Notes: a model not told the origin generated them from the letters alone. Numbered from the stretch's first letter, positions 41,201-52,314 are shown. The stretch is DNA of 64,000 nt from Tetrapyrgos nigripes (GCA_013368315.1 JAACJM010000172.1:62001-126000), one strand, 5' to 3'. Made by a program: numbers and translations.

Positions 41201-44200
41201 GAGTAAAGCACCGTATTGACTAGTGCGTATGATTATGTTTTCTGTTTTTCCGGCTGATCTTTCTGACAATTCTCTGTGTGCAGCCTCCGAAAAAATTTCA
41301 AGGAATGCGCCAGGTGCCTCAAGAAGACTGGGGAAGGTGTCCAGGGCCTTTACCAGATCGCACCAGATGGCCCTGACCACGATACTGACCGGAGAGCTGT
41401 TAACATATGGGAGGAGATTGAGTGCGAGTTTGTCTACTTCCCAGAGCTCTGGAAAATGTGGTCTACCAAGCCAAATCTTCTTCCCATCTGTGTAACAACA
41501 GCTGTTGGTCCTCATGGTTTGGAAACTGTTCTTGTCCAGTCTTTTAATACCCCATACCCTCCTCCTCCACCAGGCTCTGCTCCTTACCAATCACCTCGGG
41601 CTGTGCTAGGCTTTGCTAATACTGCTAATGATGCCAGTCAGGCTGTTGGCAATGGGAACTCAGACGTACCGTCTCGGACTCTCAAATTGATCCAGAACTT
41701 CTCCATCTTTCTCAGCCATCAGCTACTGCGACACCCCCATCAACTCCCACTCCCTCAGGTGCTGACAAGGAGAATATGTCCATCTCTTCAACGTGCCGTC
41801 ATCCCCGTCCCTCTTCCTTTTCTGCTTCAGGCTCAATACAGCAGACTTGGGTGCTGTTGCCTCAGAAGCGCGGCTTTGAGGAACAACTCATGGACATGTC
41901 CAAGTATGTGCTATTCCTTATAAACTTCATATTTCTAACTGTCTGGTTTCAGGGATATGATGGATAAAACAAATCGCCGAGCTGATGATATGCATCAAGC
42001 AAAGAAGCGTAAGTATCACCGACTTGAGCGCCAACAGCTCTTGGAGGAGCGAAAGCTCTTGCTCGAGGAGTACAAGGCTCAAGCGTACACTCTTAAGGAG
42101 TACCAGGAGAAGCTGCAGGAACTCAACTCGAACATTGCTGTCCTAGATGGTAAGAAGCTTGTTCGTGCTCCCTCACCAGACTGGGATCAGAGTTTGTTGG
42201 AGAAGGATCAGGAGGGTACAGAGCTTTAGCTTGGATACAGTTTATTATTACATTCTCTCACTCGTTTACTTCTTTTATCTTATATCTTGTTTAATGTTCT
42301 AGTTACGGTGTCGGAGGTCTCTAATGTGATTGATTTCCTGCACCAAATGTCGTCTCTTGGCCTCTCCTTCTTCTCCCTCTTCATTGTCTTCTTCCATTGC
42401 ATCAATGTTCGGACCGTCCAAATCCTCTCCCTCATGCATTGCTACATTTAGAAAGTGTTGACCACTCGCAGCTCCTTCAACATCAATAACAAGATTATGG
42501 AGGACGATAGCCATTGTGATCCACCTGCAAGCATGGACATGATCCTTCTTCGAGTTGATGGCAACACGTAGACCCCGAAGACACTGCCAACGACCTTTCA
42601 GCGCACCCATACAATGCTCTGAACGAACTCGCAGACCAGAAAGTGTCTTGTCAAAGACTCTATTCTCTGGCAAGTCAGCTGCAGGACATTTGTGAATTGA
42701 GACCATTTGTTTGGTAACAGGATAAGCTGAGTCCCCCAGGCAAATTCATCACCTTCAAATAGCCATTGTGGATACTTGTAGGCACAAGTATATTCAAACG
42801 CAGAGGCATCATGAGCAGAACCGGTTGGCCCATGACAATAGTCAATGATTCGAAGATTAGAAGGGACATTTCCGATCTGAAAATAAGTAATTAGATATGA
42901 AAAGAAGCCTGGATTAATACCATAATTAGACTTCCTTGTATAATATGATGCTCCATCAAGCCCAGGCTTGCCAAAGAGGGGCACAATAGTACCATCATAC
43001 ATCACATATCCTTCCCTCCACAGTCCTTTAAACCCCAAGTGCTCATCAACCCACTTCTTTTCAACTTCCTTCTCATCATCTGTCAATGGGCGCACAAAGT
43101 GGTGATGAAGAGACTCGATGGCATCAAAGCAGCACTTTGTGAAGTCTTCAACAGTCCCTTCTGCAATCCCAGCCACTCTCGCAATATCCCCTACAGAAGC
43201 ACCATTCCCATAGCGCCCTAATCTGTACAGTGTAACCACAAGCTGGACCTCTACAGGTGCCTGAGGATGATTGGAGTCATTGCGGAAGACTGGGTGACCC
43301 TCAGTCAAATTGAGTAGAGTCATGAATACCCTTGGAGAAACCCTGACCATGTCGATGAAGTGCTGATGATCTGGGTCATTAGGGCTGAGAGCATAGTCCA
43401 GGAGGAGGTGAAGTTGACCACATTTGATAACATGATTACGGGGCTGTAGGTATCCAGAATGGAGAGGTCTATATGGAGCTGATTGATCATTTCTTGTAGC
43501 TTTTCATCTTCTGGATTGATGTATTCCTCGTGAGATGAGTCAGACTCTCCAGAGGCAGAGGAGCCAGATTCTGAAGATGAGTCCCCAGGAGCAAAAGCAG
43601 CCAGTTGAGCAAAGTTACAGATGAGCATATGAAACAGATAGGCTCTCCTATACTGCTCATGTAGATTGTTACCCATAGCGGAGTCAAGGACAGGGTACAA
43701 GAAGGTATCAGTGCTATCAAAGATTGATCTATCTACTACAGTGCGAGCGTGATTCAGGTGTGACATTACATAAGCACAAAAAGAAAGCTCCAAGTGAAAG
43801 CGACTGTGGGAGCTTCAATTTTGAACGGCCCTAATTACTTACTATTGTTCACCATAGGTTCAGACTTGGATTTTTCTTCCATAACGTTACGGACTAACAG
43901 AGCAGTCAGTATGCAAGTCAGACAAAGGAATAACACCAGACTCACCTTCGGAATCTGTCCGAGCATCCTGAGCATTTGAGGAATGCTGGGAAGCCATACT
44001 GTTTGAATGAATGGAGTGCCCCACGGACTGAGGCAAGGCTGTAGTTCCGACATCTCCGCCAGTATGCTGAATGGCAGATCCTGGCTTCGCCGGAACACCC
44101 GCAGTGCTGGCAGGAACAGATTGGGACGGGTCAGATTTCGGCTCTGCAGTTGCATTTGAGTCAGCAGCGTCGTTGGCAAATCTAGCCAAAAGACAGACTC

Positions 44201-44392
44201 ACCCTTCCCCTTTCCTTTCTCGTTTCCAACCCTGTCTGCTGCCGGTGCAGAGGATTTCTCGGAGGATTGACACTGTCCGATGCCTGCCTGTCCCTTCTCT
44301 GCGTCACTCAGGCTATTTCGAGCTTCTTCCGAGGGTTGTGGGATGTTTGGAACGGAGGGGGGGATTTTGCGCTGGGATTGTGGGTCGTTCAT
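38208..44392 (-). CDS. DUF6535 + ankyrin-repeat membrane protein, locus 2
   Basis: Spliced model on the minus strand: 44392-44203, 44143-43946, 43893-43843, 40750-40688, 40627-40532, 40485-40384, 40321-40167, 40115-38208. The total is 2763 bases, 920 residues with no stop. The N-terminal third is Ser/Gln-rich. The exon at 40321-40167 and the start of the last exon carry the basidiomycete DUF6535 pattern (DYTRKYPKDEFG, AALFSAVVTSFVIS, RQFRYFGFEKWRVPEIIGLL) with three or four membrane segments, then eight 33-residue ankyrin repeats at the C-terminus, presumably cytosolic. The acceptor used in locus 1 for exon 7 is lost (TTTTTGG), but CCGAG nine bases further keeps frame, deleting Gly-Thr-Arg. 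Intron 3 is swollen to 3.1 kb by a PIF/Harbinger insertion. Ligand and role are unknown; ankyrins suggest protein binding at a membrane. Confidence 0.85.
38290..38960 (-). repeat. 99 bp coding tandem repeats (ankyrin array, locus 2)
   Basis: Eight ankyrin units. Three neighbouring units at about 38520-38815 are almost identical over 99 bp. Variation is concentrated at the residues after QAAA (FGG, RWG, YWG, YMG) and in the GGxxG loop, as in locus 1. Confidence 0.92.
40943..42229 (+). CDS. Myb/SANT-like accessory protein of PIF/Harbinger
   Basis: This second PIF/Harbinger protein binds the element ends and helps bring the transposase to DNA and into the nucleus (known for the superfamily). 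Exon 1 40943-41041 (MGERWSVEDTWQLITEIRKK, a Myb/SANT-like trihelix start), exon 2 41104-41222 (VLKGIGEVLFPEAY), exon 3 from 41284 (LRKNFKECARCLKKTGEGV). A last exon 41953-42229, after an intron at 41904-41952, is a strong coiled coil (LERQQLLEERKLLLEEYKAQ). A Ser/Pro-rich linker in between is open in two frames that swap near 41640-41690, so either an intron was missed or there is a frameshift. The total would be near 350 residues. Confidence 0.78.
42299..43793 (-). pseudogene. PIF/Harbinger DDE transposase, frameshifted
   Basis: HARBI1-like (DDE superfamily 4) transposase. Visible in order: SVGDIARVAGIAEGTVEDFT (helix-turn-helix), GYVMYDGTIVPLF (first catalytic Asp), SNLRIIDYCHGPTGSAHDAS, FEGDEFAWG, then SIHKCPAADLPENRVFDKTL, LRVRSEHCMGALKGRW (Glu region) and ACRWITMAIVLHNLVID. 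The expected FAWGDSAYP is broken: the run of five C at 42733-42737 (plus strand) gives WGTQL; six would restore WGDSAYP and the second catalytic Asp. Another frame change near 43440 separates the N-terminal part (43793-43450, acidic Ser-rich). As written the enzyme is dead, but a one-base homopolymer error in assembly could mimic this. Confidence 0.88.
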
Positions 44393-44715
44393 GGTGGGTG
44401 TGGTGGTGGTGGTAGTGGAAAGAGTCAACGTGTGTACTGGGAGGATGCATGCTTGAAACATGGTAGGAGTGCCACACGACGCCGCATGCCAAGCATGTGA
44501 TCGCCAAATTTGGAACTCGCCACAAGCTTGGATTGATGGTTTGTCGCGACTGTCTGGACACTGACAGGAAGTATGATTCCAACATTAACAGCTTGAATGC
44601 GCATGCCAGGCATGTGTCCCTCCATTGCCTGACTTTCGAGACAACCCACTCATCACTCAAAATTTGATCAGCTTGTACATCTCCACCTTCTACTCATTCT
44701 CTTCCTTACGCGTCT
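44393..44715. promoter_or_regulatory. Intergenic region between divergent ankyrin gene and F-family copy
   Basis: About 320 bp separates the inferred minus-strand start of the ankyrin gene from the first plus-strand frame of the next F-family copy. It has a GTGGTGGTGGTAG tract near 44400 and CT-rich DNA near 44690. No TATA box stands out. Any promoter role is inferred from position only. Confidence 0.3.
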
Positions 44716-47000
44716 GTGTACTACCTTGACTTTAACGCCGAGTCACTTTGGCTGTTCGCTCGCATGCCCGGTCACCCACTCCATCCTGTCAGTTCTCTCG
44801 GTGTTTCTTCTAAAACTCGTGCTCTGAACACCGTTCCTTCCTCAGTCCACACCATGCCAAAGTCCTTCTCATTTTCCCCAAGGCCGTTCATCACACCCAA
44901 CGCCTCTCACCTACATAAACACCAGTTCTGCGTTGACTTTGGGCTAGTCAATCGTCTTAAACCCATCCAACCAAGTCGCTTGAAGACCGAATCTATTCTC
45001 AAGCGCGACATACCAGGTATCAGGGAGGTTTGACGAATGGGGCCCAAGCGGGTAGTGTGTTGAATGGGAGGGCTTCTATGGGTGCGAGTGGAACGAAGAG
45101 TGATATGAGTTTGGGTTCTAATCAGCTTGGTGGTAAAGCTACCCTTGGAGGTGAGTTGTCTCATACATATTTTTTGACAACAGACGACTGATACTACTTC
45201 TTTTTTTTCGTTTTCTGTCTTCTTTTCTTTCTATGTTTCTGGCCACTGAAGCAACCTTCATACCCACCTCCACGTCCACCTCAAGACTTGCGAACATTGG
45301 CCGTGAACTCTCCGAATCATTGTTTTTCTTGCCAGTCCCATCTCCACCCAGCAAATCCGACACATCCAACGCATCCAATGACCTAGACACACCCTCACCC
45401 GTTCACTCTCATACCGCCGTTACCATTTCATACGGTGTCGGAGTTGCTTGAGGATTCGCAAAAGCCTGGATGGTTCCAAAGGTGGTTTGGCCGCAGAAAG
45501 AGCAGCAGCCAGCACTCCTGAAGGAAGAGAATGAATGGAAACGCCTTTCCTCTTCTCCGAAACGCACACTTTCTTGCGTGCCCTACCCTTCTCCTCCCCC
45601 TTCACCAAAGAAGTCACACTCACGAAACGGGTTTTCTCTGAATCGCTGCCTAAACCAACCGAACCACTCAGAGTGTCTTTTGACGAGGGGAAAGGACAGG
45701 TTTGGGTGGATGTAAAGGAGGTTTGGGATGATAATGTCAAGGTGTTTTCATTTGTTTTTGGAAGTAGAGGTGGTGGTGAAGAAGGATGTGATGATGAGGG
45801 AGAACGTAGTGGTGATAGTGGTAGTGGGTATGGGGGTAGAGCATGAAGGTGGTGGGGCAAGGGTTGATACTCAAGGTACATTTGCTTTCATCTTTTCCGC
45901 GTTTTAATTCTCTTCCGCTGGTCCTCTTCATTTTCGCTTTCGATTTCAGTGTCGGTTTTCTGCCTTTGAGTTCGCTTTTTTGCTTTTCTTCGAATTTTAT
46001 TTCACGACATCTGCGACGACAAACACCCATTAACTACTTTTTTTCTCCTTTTCTTCGTCCAGACGCATCGATCAACCCACACACGCATGCACCCTACGTC
46101 CCCGCCAAACGTCCCCAACTCAATCCCTTTGCCTACACTCAGCTCAGCGGATGTCTTCGCATGTCGCCTGGTCCAGTAGCGATCAAACCTTCTCCCAGGA
46201 TGAAAAACTGATTGAGATGGAGAATTGAAGGGTTAATCATGGTGCGGGTGCTGGGGATATGCGTTTCTTCCCCTTCTACTTCAGTATCTGCGAGGTTTGA
46301 AGATTTGGATTCGAGTCAACCGTCTCGGATCAAGTGTCTTCACTTCACCTTCGCCTTCCCAGGGCGATGCACCGGCGTTGATGGGCAAATCATTTCTCCA
46401 GGGCTTCAGGCTCCGACGAAAGGCAATCCTTACACTCTCCTATGCATCTCTGGATCCACTATTCCTTATAATCGTCGTCAAAATCTCGACATTTTGACTG
46501 TCACATGTATCACACCAGTCACGCCAGTCACACATACAAAATCCGAATGCCCAAACGACCTCAGTATCGTAGCACGCCAACACTTTGTGTGCTCCTCACC
46601 AAACTCACGGTGGCAATTGGCGGATACTACTGGATACCTTGGATGTAGCCGGATGGCCCTTAAGCCACTAGGTCTCTAAATATTTCGATGATTTAGTTTT
46701 TGGATGGCAAAACCTACAATGGCAGCTAGCGCACTCGGTCCATCTGCGTTCGCTTTAAGGCTTTCGGGGAAGCATCCTACATGATGTATCTTGCTTTGTG
46801 TGCAGTTGAGTCAACTCTTTCTAGTGTCCCAGCCTTCAGAGATATCATCATTACTATGTTTCTTGATCTCAAAAGACTAGGGACAATGCAGAGTCCGTTA
46901 TGACTTTTCTTTCGCTAGGAATCATTATTTCAGATGTGTTACAGTGTTATGGATTTGTATATGTGTTGTTAACACTAATGGTACATGCAAGAATGACTAT
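44716..47000 (+). pseudogene. F-family copy 2 (45 kb)
   Basis: Diverged paralogue of the 48-50 kb copy. Exon-like frames are 44716-45031, a Gly/Ser-rich piece ending near 45150 (MGASGTKSDM), then after a CT-rich intron 45251-45449 (FIPTSTSTSRLANIGRELSE). 45535-45846 follows (FDEGKGQVWVDVKEVW, matching GEVWV of copy 3), then an intron starting GTACATTTGCTTTC at 45878. 46212-46679 holds FLQGFRLRRK and VARQHFVCSSPNSRW, which parallel copy 3 at 49480-49710. The tail at 46700-46900 reads FLDGKTYNG then CAVESTLSSVPAFRDI, with a TAG in between. Frames change between blocks and stops occur, so I treat it as decayed. No known domain is recognised with confidence. Confidence 0.45.
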
Positions 47001-48321
47001 GAGTATTGGCAACTACAGTTGAATATATGACAATTTGAAAAAATTCCTAAAAAGGTTGTCAAAATCAACAAATACAACGAGAGAAAGGTGTTACGAGGCC
47101 TTTAGGCTGAGTTAACTTAGGTCGACCTCGAAAACTTTTCCACGGGTTCAAACTCCCACCCCTGTTCATTGGCGCTCGGCAAGCGCTCTCTGGAATCACG
47201 GTCAAGACCATCATGACGTCGTTCACGGCTTCCTCAGACAAACGCATAACCAAGGCAGCGTAGGCAGCATCAGGGTGCACCTTGTCTTCTTCCTCGCTTC
47301 CTCCCCTGGTCCTGAGGGCCTCGTAGCTTGCCACGCGAAGCGATGGCACTTTACCCCATTAATTTATGTCGTAGCGACCTCCCAGATTTTTTCCACGGGT
47401 TCAAACTCCCACCCCTGTTCGTTGGCGCTCATTAGGTGCTCATCTGGAATCACGGTCGAGACCCATCAAAGGCCCATGACGTTGTTCACGGCTTCCTTGG
47501 ACCAACGCGAGGCCTTTCTGTCAACAACCACAACGTCATGCAAACGTCATGCCAGCTGGCAGCGTGTCGACTCTCTCGTTTTCACTGCCAGCGTCGACAA
47601 TGTCCACGCCCTATTCCTCCACTCCTCAAGCTTGCATTCGCATTGAGTACAAACCTCGTAATTCTTGTCTTCAAATCCTCTTTCATTGTTTTAGCTCTCT
47701 TTCTCTCAGCAGCTGCAGTGTAGTCAATATAAGAGTAAAATTTTGGCTTTATTGAACAGGCCTCGTAGCTTGCCACACGAAGCGATGGCTTTTTACCCCA
47801 TAAAGCTTACTCGAACTCCTCTCCAATGTACCAGTATTCTTTGCCTCATACTAACCCCACCCTTTAATTTTGAGCGACTCTTTCGCATAAGTCATCCCAA
47901 AAACATTGTTGTAGTCCCAGGCCGTACGAAAGTTCAGAGCCTCTTGAGTCCCTCATTCCACCAACCCAACTGTCAAAAGGAGTAGAGAAACTTGAGAAAC
48001 AAAATAAAAGCATAAGAGATGCAGTGACGGTACGCGTCCAAGAAACACGCTGTCCAATGATGTAATCACAGTCCAACTTCCTCTCATCCTCAACTCATCC
48101 TCTCTCTGTTCATCCCACACGGTCAACCGTCTTTCTTGCTGTAACCTCCTCACCACTTCAACACTGTGTTCGCATCAGCCTTCCCCACTACATTATCAAA
48201 TGGATGCAGCAAACCTCCTAATTCTCCGTCCCAAATGACACTACCACTCAACCCTCCCTCTATGTGGTCCAGATTCCCTTGATGCAGATATCTCGTCCAA
48301 GGCCCTTTCTCATCTCTTTAA
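47001..48321. repeat. Intergenic region with a ~130 bp direct repeat pair
   Basis: TTTTCCACGGGTTCAAACTC begins at about 47138 and again at 47398; each copy is followed by about 110 bp of similar sequence (TGGAATCACGGTC, GACGTCGTTCACGGCTTCC or GACGTTGTTCACGGCTTCC). A second pair, CCTCGTAGCTTGCCAC + GCGAAGCGATGG, is at 47320 and 47761. GGGTTCAAACTCC resembles a Pol III B box, so a tRNA-derived SINE is possible; ends are not defined. From about 47990 sequence matches the minus-strand F relics in copies A and B, so 47990-48321 is the 5' flank of the next gene. Confidence 0.6.
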
Positions 48322-49155
48322 ATGTCAGCTTCATCTACATCTGTATCAACTCTATTGACAACGTTGACAACCCGCCCCTCGGTATCCCTCACAGGCAGAA
48401 TTTGCGACGCAGAGCTCGGAGAAGTCAAGTTATGGGAAAATTGGAATTGCGATTCACAGCTGGCTGCGAGTTTTGCTAGTGTGAACGCAAGTGCGATTGC
48501 GAGTACGGGTGATAAGGCTGGGACTGCTGCGAGTCTCATTGGGGCCAGTGAGTAAGTTTTCATATGTATTTTCTATAGCGCTCCTGACAATGTATGTTCT
48601 TCTTTTCCAGTCAAACAGAGATCGTCCACCATTGTCCCGACATCCATGGTCCACATCGAGACTTTTTAACTCACCACTTCGACCACCACTACCTCTTCCT
48701 GACCCCACAAATCCCCTCAAATCCCTCTCACCCGCCTCCCAGCCCTCCCTCACCAGAGGAATGCCAGCTCCCAAACGAGTTTCTTCAAAATACAACCTCA
48801 AACCGAACGAACGACTCGACGAGTACTGTGGACGAAGGGGAAGTTTGGGTTGCAGTTGAGTTTGAGTATTGTGACGAAGGAAAGGGGAGGAGAAGGACTA
48901 GGAGATTGTTCGTTGTTTTCACCGATGTTCTTGCGGTATGGGTATGGATGGTTCTGGGACAAAGGACGGGCAGGTACGTTTATTTTCCTTGTCTGCGTTT
49001 TCTTTCTCGTTCTTTTACTACTGGCTCTCATCTCCATTTTCGTTTTCGTTTTCATTTTCGTTCTTTCTCTTCTTACACATCTGTCTAACCCATGCTGCAG
49101 ATTTATTTGTACTAGTCCTACTCTATCCTGTCTTGCCCAGAAACCTCAAGAATAA
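48322..49155 (+). CDS. F-family protein, best-preserved copy (unknown function)
   Basis: Spliced model: exon 1 48322-48551, intron with GTAAGT donor 48552-48610, exon 2 48611-48973, intron 48974-49100 (GTACGTTT...GCTGCAG), exon 3 49101-49155. All joins keep one frame, giving a protein of about 215 residues without stops. Start: MSASSTSVSTLLTTLTTRPS. Visible are a Thr/Ser-rich N-terminus, a His/Pro-rich centre, and VDEGEVWVAVEFEY with a basic RRRTRR run. A related frame continues downstream (49224-49712, LFQGYRFRRK), so the gene may be longer with an extra splice. Paralogues lie at 45 kb and, inverted, at 5.4-6.8 and 59.8-61.5 kb, where this ATG is lost. I do not recognise the family. Confidence 0.5.
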
Positions 49156-49830
49156 GATTAGGCTCTCCGCTCATCACTCAAACTAGGCAAGCCTCAAGCT
49201 TCAAGTTGCAACTATGCTAATCCATGCACACGAAATTGGAAAAACGGCTCAGATGGTTATTTCAACTTTGGCGACGGATACTGGCCATTACACAGCAACC
49301 CAAATTGTATGAACTCCACTATTTTCAAACTCATCCGCCCGTCATACCTCTGTATCCTTCATCCAACCCTACCTTCGTTCTGCTGTCAAGTTATTGTCGT
49401 ACTATACTCAAGCAGTCGCCAGAGGCCAAGCGAGTCCCAACAAAAACAGCTCAATACCTCTTCACTCTGGCGTCTGTAGACGAATCTTTGTTTCAGGGAT
49501 ACAGGTTTCGACGCAAGACATTCCTTATGCTCTATTATCTATCTCTGACCGCCACTCATCACAATCCTCGTCCCCATCGTCGACGTTTCTCGTTTTCTGA
49601 TTCTCTACTGTCACACTGTCACACAAGTCACACTTTCAAACTCGAACGTCCAAAACAACAAAACATCGCAGCACGTCAAGACTCTGTGCAGTCCTCTCCA
49701 AATTCACGGTAGCGAATGTGGAATACTACTCGATGCTCTGAAAGGAGCCGGATGATCCTAACACTGCTAGTTCTTGAGCTATCTCAAGGGCTCGGTTTTT
49801 AGATGACAAAATCTCCGAAGGCTTTTAGTG
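49156..49830 (+). other. Downstream exon-like block of F-family copy 3
   Basis: An open frame of 162 codons (49224-49712, KLEKRLRWLFQLWRRILAIT at its start) is conserved in the inverted copies at 5411-5599 and 59791-60024, and in part at 46.4-46.6 kb. It is probably the C-terminal exon(s) of the same gene, but the splice linking it to 49155 is not resolved. Confidence 0.4.
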
Positions 49831-50895
49831 TGTGTGCGTTTTCTGTCTATTCCAGATTTCTTTCCCTCTCATGATCCCGTCGTCGTCGTCGTCTTCCGAC
49901 GCCAAGGTGGTAGCTACTGAAGCATCCAGGACAATAAGGTACATTCGCTTTCGTTGTTTCCATTGTTTTCATTCCTTGTTCTCTCGTTGCTCTCTCTCTC
50001 TTTTTGTGTTAAATCTGGTTTTTATGCGATGATATAAACACGTACTAACCACTGTCCTCTTTCTCTTCCTTTCCTCCCTTTCATACCCTTCTCTGCACCT
50101 TTCTTGTCCAACCGTGTCGCCCATTCCTCAAGCCTGATGTCGGACGTAAACTCTCGGGATCGTTCTCTTCTTCCAGCTCTGTATTTCGCCCAGGCTCGCC
50201 CCACTTGCTCCCTATGACACTTCTAAACTGTCAAACACGTCAAAGCCCTAGACACACTCGCTCCTCTGCTTCTATTCGCCATATTACCATCACTCCCTCC
50301 CCATCTGATGCCGGATTTGGTGCAACACACTTGGCAGTGGTGGCTACCTTATACCCGCTCCACTCAAAACACCTAGTCCAACGCCTCAAATGCTACTCGG
50401 TAAACAGCTATCACGAACTTGAAGGAGGGTCTTGTCCGGGGATGATTGATGACAAGGTATGTACATTCGCTTTTACTTTCGTTTCGTTCTGCCTTTCCTT
50501 TCTCGCACTGTCTTTTCTCAAATTTTATTTCGTTTCAATCTGATATAAACACGTATTAACCCCTTTGTTTTCTTACTTCTGTAGCTTTTCGTCCCCTACC
50601 CAACGCTCTCTCTGTGCTCGTTAGCTCCCCACATCCAATCCTACTCCTCTGGCTCCAAGAAGATGAAAATTTATCAAGCCGACTCAATTTGGGACCTTTG
50701 AACAGAGTAGGGATTAGAAGTTGGGGAAAGGAAATGAAGGGGATGGGGAGATGGTTGAGAGTCGCATTGGGCTTGATGTTGATGTCAACGAAGATGCTGA
50801 CCAAGTGAAGATTTTGGGAGCGAAGAGGTTACAGAGTAGATGAAGCCAGACCTAGGTAGACCTAGATACAGAAAGAAATAGTTAAATATTGACAG
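49831..50895 (+). pseudogene. F-related segment 2
   Basis: Pieces are an exon-like stretch 49850-49938 (IPSSSSSSDAKVVATEASRT) followed by an intron-like start GTACATTCGCTTTCG. A 112-codon frame 50205-50543 includes an exon up to 50455 (HLVQRLKCYSVNSYHELEGG), then an intron GTATGTACATTC...TTCTGTAG (50456-50584). The next exon is LFVPYPTLSLCSLAPHIQSY to a stop at about 50700. Segment 1 at 35.2-36.2 kb is its paralogue. The two intron starts and the internal ATATAAACACGTATTAACC are shared within the family. Function unknown; probably decayed. Confidence 0.4.
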
Positions 50896-52314
50896 CTAGA
50901 TCATGACTAGTTGGACACATACCTCAAATAGTATATTTTCCGAATCTCGAGACTCGCACACATAGCCCTCTGATGAACTTGAAGCGGGGCAAATCCTCAA
51001 AACCTCTTTTCTTGATATCGTCAGAGTCAGAGCAACAAGGAAGGAGTCATGGAATCTGGAAGATGAAGAACAATTCGAACAAGAGCAGGGTGAACAGGAG
51101 AAACAGAATATGCAGAAATGGCCACCAATGACTCCAAAATGCATCCCTTTTCCCTTTCCTGCTGCTACATGAAATCACGGCAAATATGAACGCACAAATA
51201 AACCCTCTCCCACACCCTCACAAAAGAAATCAGTCATCAATGCTAATCAAACTTGAATCAAACACTCTCTTCTTCCCCCCTCACCTCTTTCCCCCTTTTC
51301 TCTCTTCTTTCGTCAAAATGCATTATGCATCACTACAAATGTACACTCCCTACATCCCCACCTGGCAATGCACCGGCACTCGCATTGCTGGATACCTTCA
51401 CCTCATTCCTGTATCATCCATTTCAGCAACCTAGCCTTCTTCCTTGTCTCAAAATAGAATCTCATCAAAAACAGATGTCTTCAAATTCAATTATGATGCC
51501 AGTGGGGCTAGTGGGAGGAAGGGGGGCATGGCCTTTTCTATGTGTTGAACATCTACTTTAGCTATTGTGGCTTGAGAGGCAGAGAACTTGAAGGGGGCCA
51601 GTCTTGTTGGGGGTGGTGTTGATCACAATGGAGATCAAGATCAATACAATGACTTTTTGGAGAGAGAGCCCAGACTGCCGGTGATTGAAAATATACACTT
51701 GACCTATTTTTCTTCTTCGTTTTGGGTATTTTTGGTGCAGCATGCACCTCACTCAATCACTCACATAGGCTCAATCTCAGCCTGGATACTGTTCCTTCCA
51801 TAGAGAGTGGTAGTGGGGTTAAAGAAGAAGGATGGATTTGGCAGTTATGAAGGTGGTTTTGATAACATACTGATCTTTTCTTTTCGATGTGGTGCCAAAA
51901 CCCTAAAAACCAACGTCGGGTCAACGTTGGTTCCACAGATACTACCAGGCGCTTGAACTTGCAACCCACTTTCACCCTTTTAGACCAAAAAAGCAAATTC
52001 CGTTAATTGAGAAGCGATTTGGGATGAGACAACTGGACATGGTATGCATACTTCTTGCTCCTTATCGGATTTTTAAAAAAAAAGGGCAGTTCAGAAGCAA
52101 ATCGAGACAGGGCAAAGCAACAAGGGAACCATACTTGCTGGTCTGTATGGGGACCAACAGGTAAATTTCTACAAGTTCCTTGGCATCATATCAGCATCTC
52201 ATGGAATATAGTATGTCTGCAGTGCGATATGCCGCCTCATAAAGGCCTGAAGACACACAAGACTGGTTTGTCAATACACTCATAAAACGACCACCATCCA
52301 CGACGTACTGTCAT
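50896..52314. other. F-related 3' block and unassigned sequence
   Basis: 51275-51800 is the paralogue of 37330-37800. 50896-51144 on the minus strand gives a Cys/Ser-rich frame (CIFCFSCSPCSCSNCSSSSR) with no support from other copies. 51830-52310 has no recognised gene; near 51905 a short inverted repeat AACGTCGGGTCAACGTT occurs. Confidence 0.4.

Larger units (their letters stand above)
40793..43832. mobile_element. PIF/Harbinger transposon, 3040 bp
   Basis: Terminal inverted repeats of about 47 bp begin AGGGCCGTTCAAAATTGAAG at both ends (40793 onward, and reverse complement ending 43832). A 3 bp duplication AAT lies at 40790-40792 and 43833-43835; the same point reads as TAA if shifted by one base, the usual PIF target. 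Locus 1 shows the unoccupied site (GTAGGTAATTACTTAC, about 27893-27908). It carries the two genes typical of the superfamily: a Myb/SANT-like protein on the plus strand and a DDE transposase on the minus strand. It lies in an intron of the ankyrin gene, ten bases after the donor. Confidence 0.95.

Noticed and set aside
47138..47520. tRNA genes suggested by GGGTTCAAACTCC at both repeats
   Set aside because: No acceptor stem or anticodon arm could be drawn around either motif; at best this is a SINE relic.
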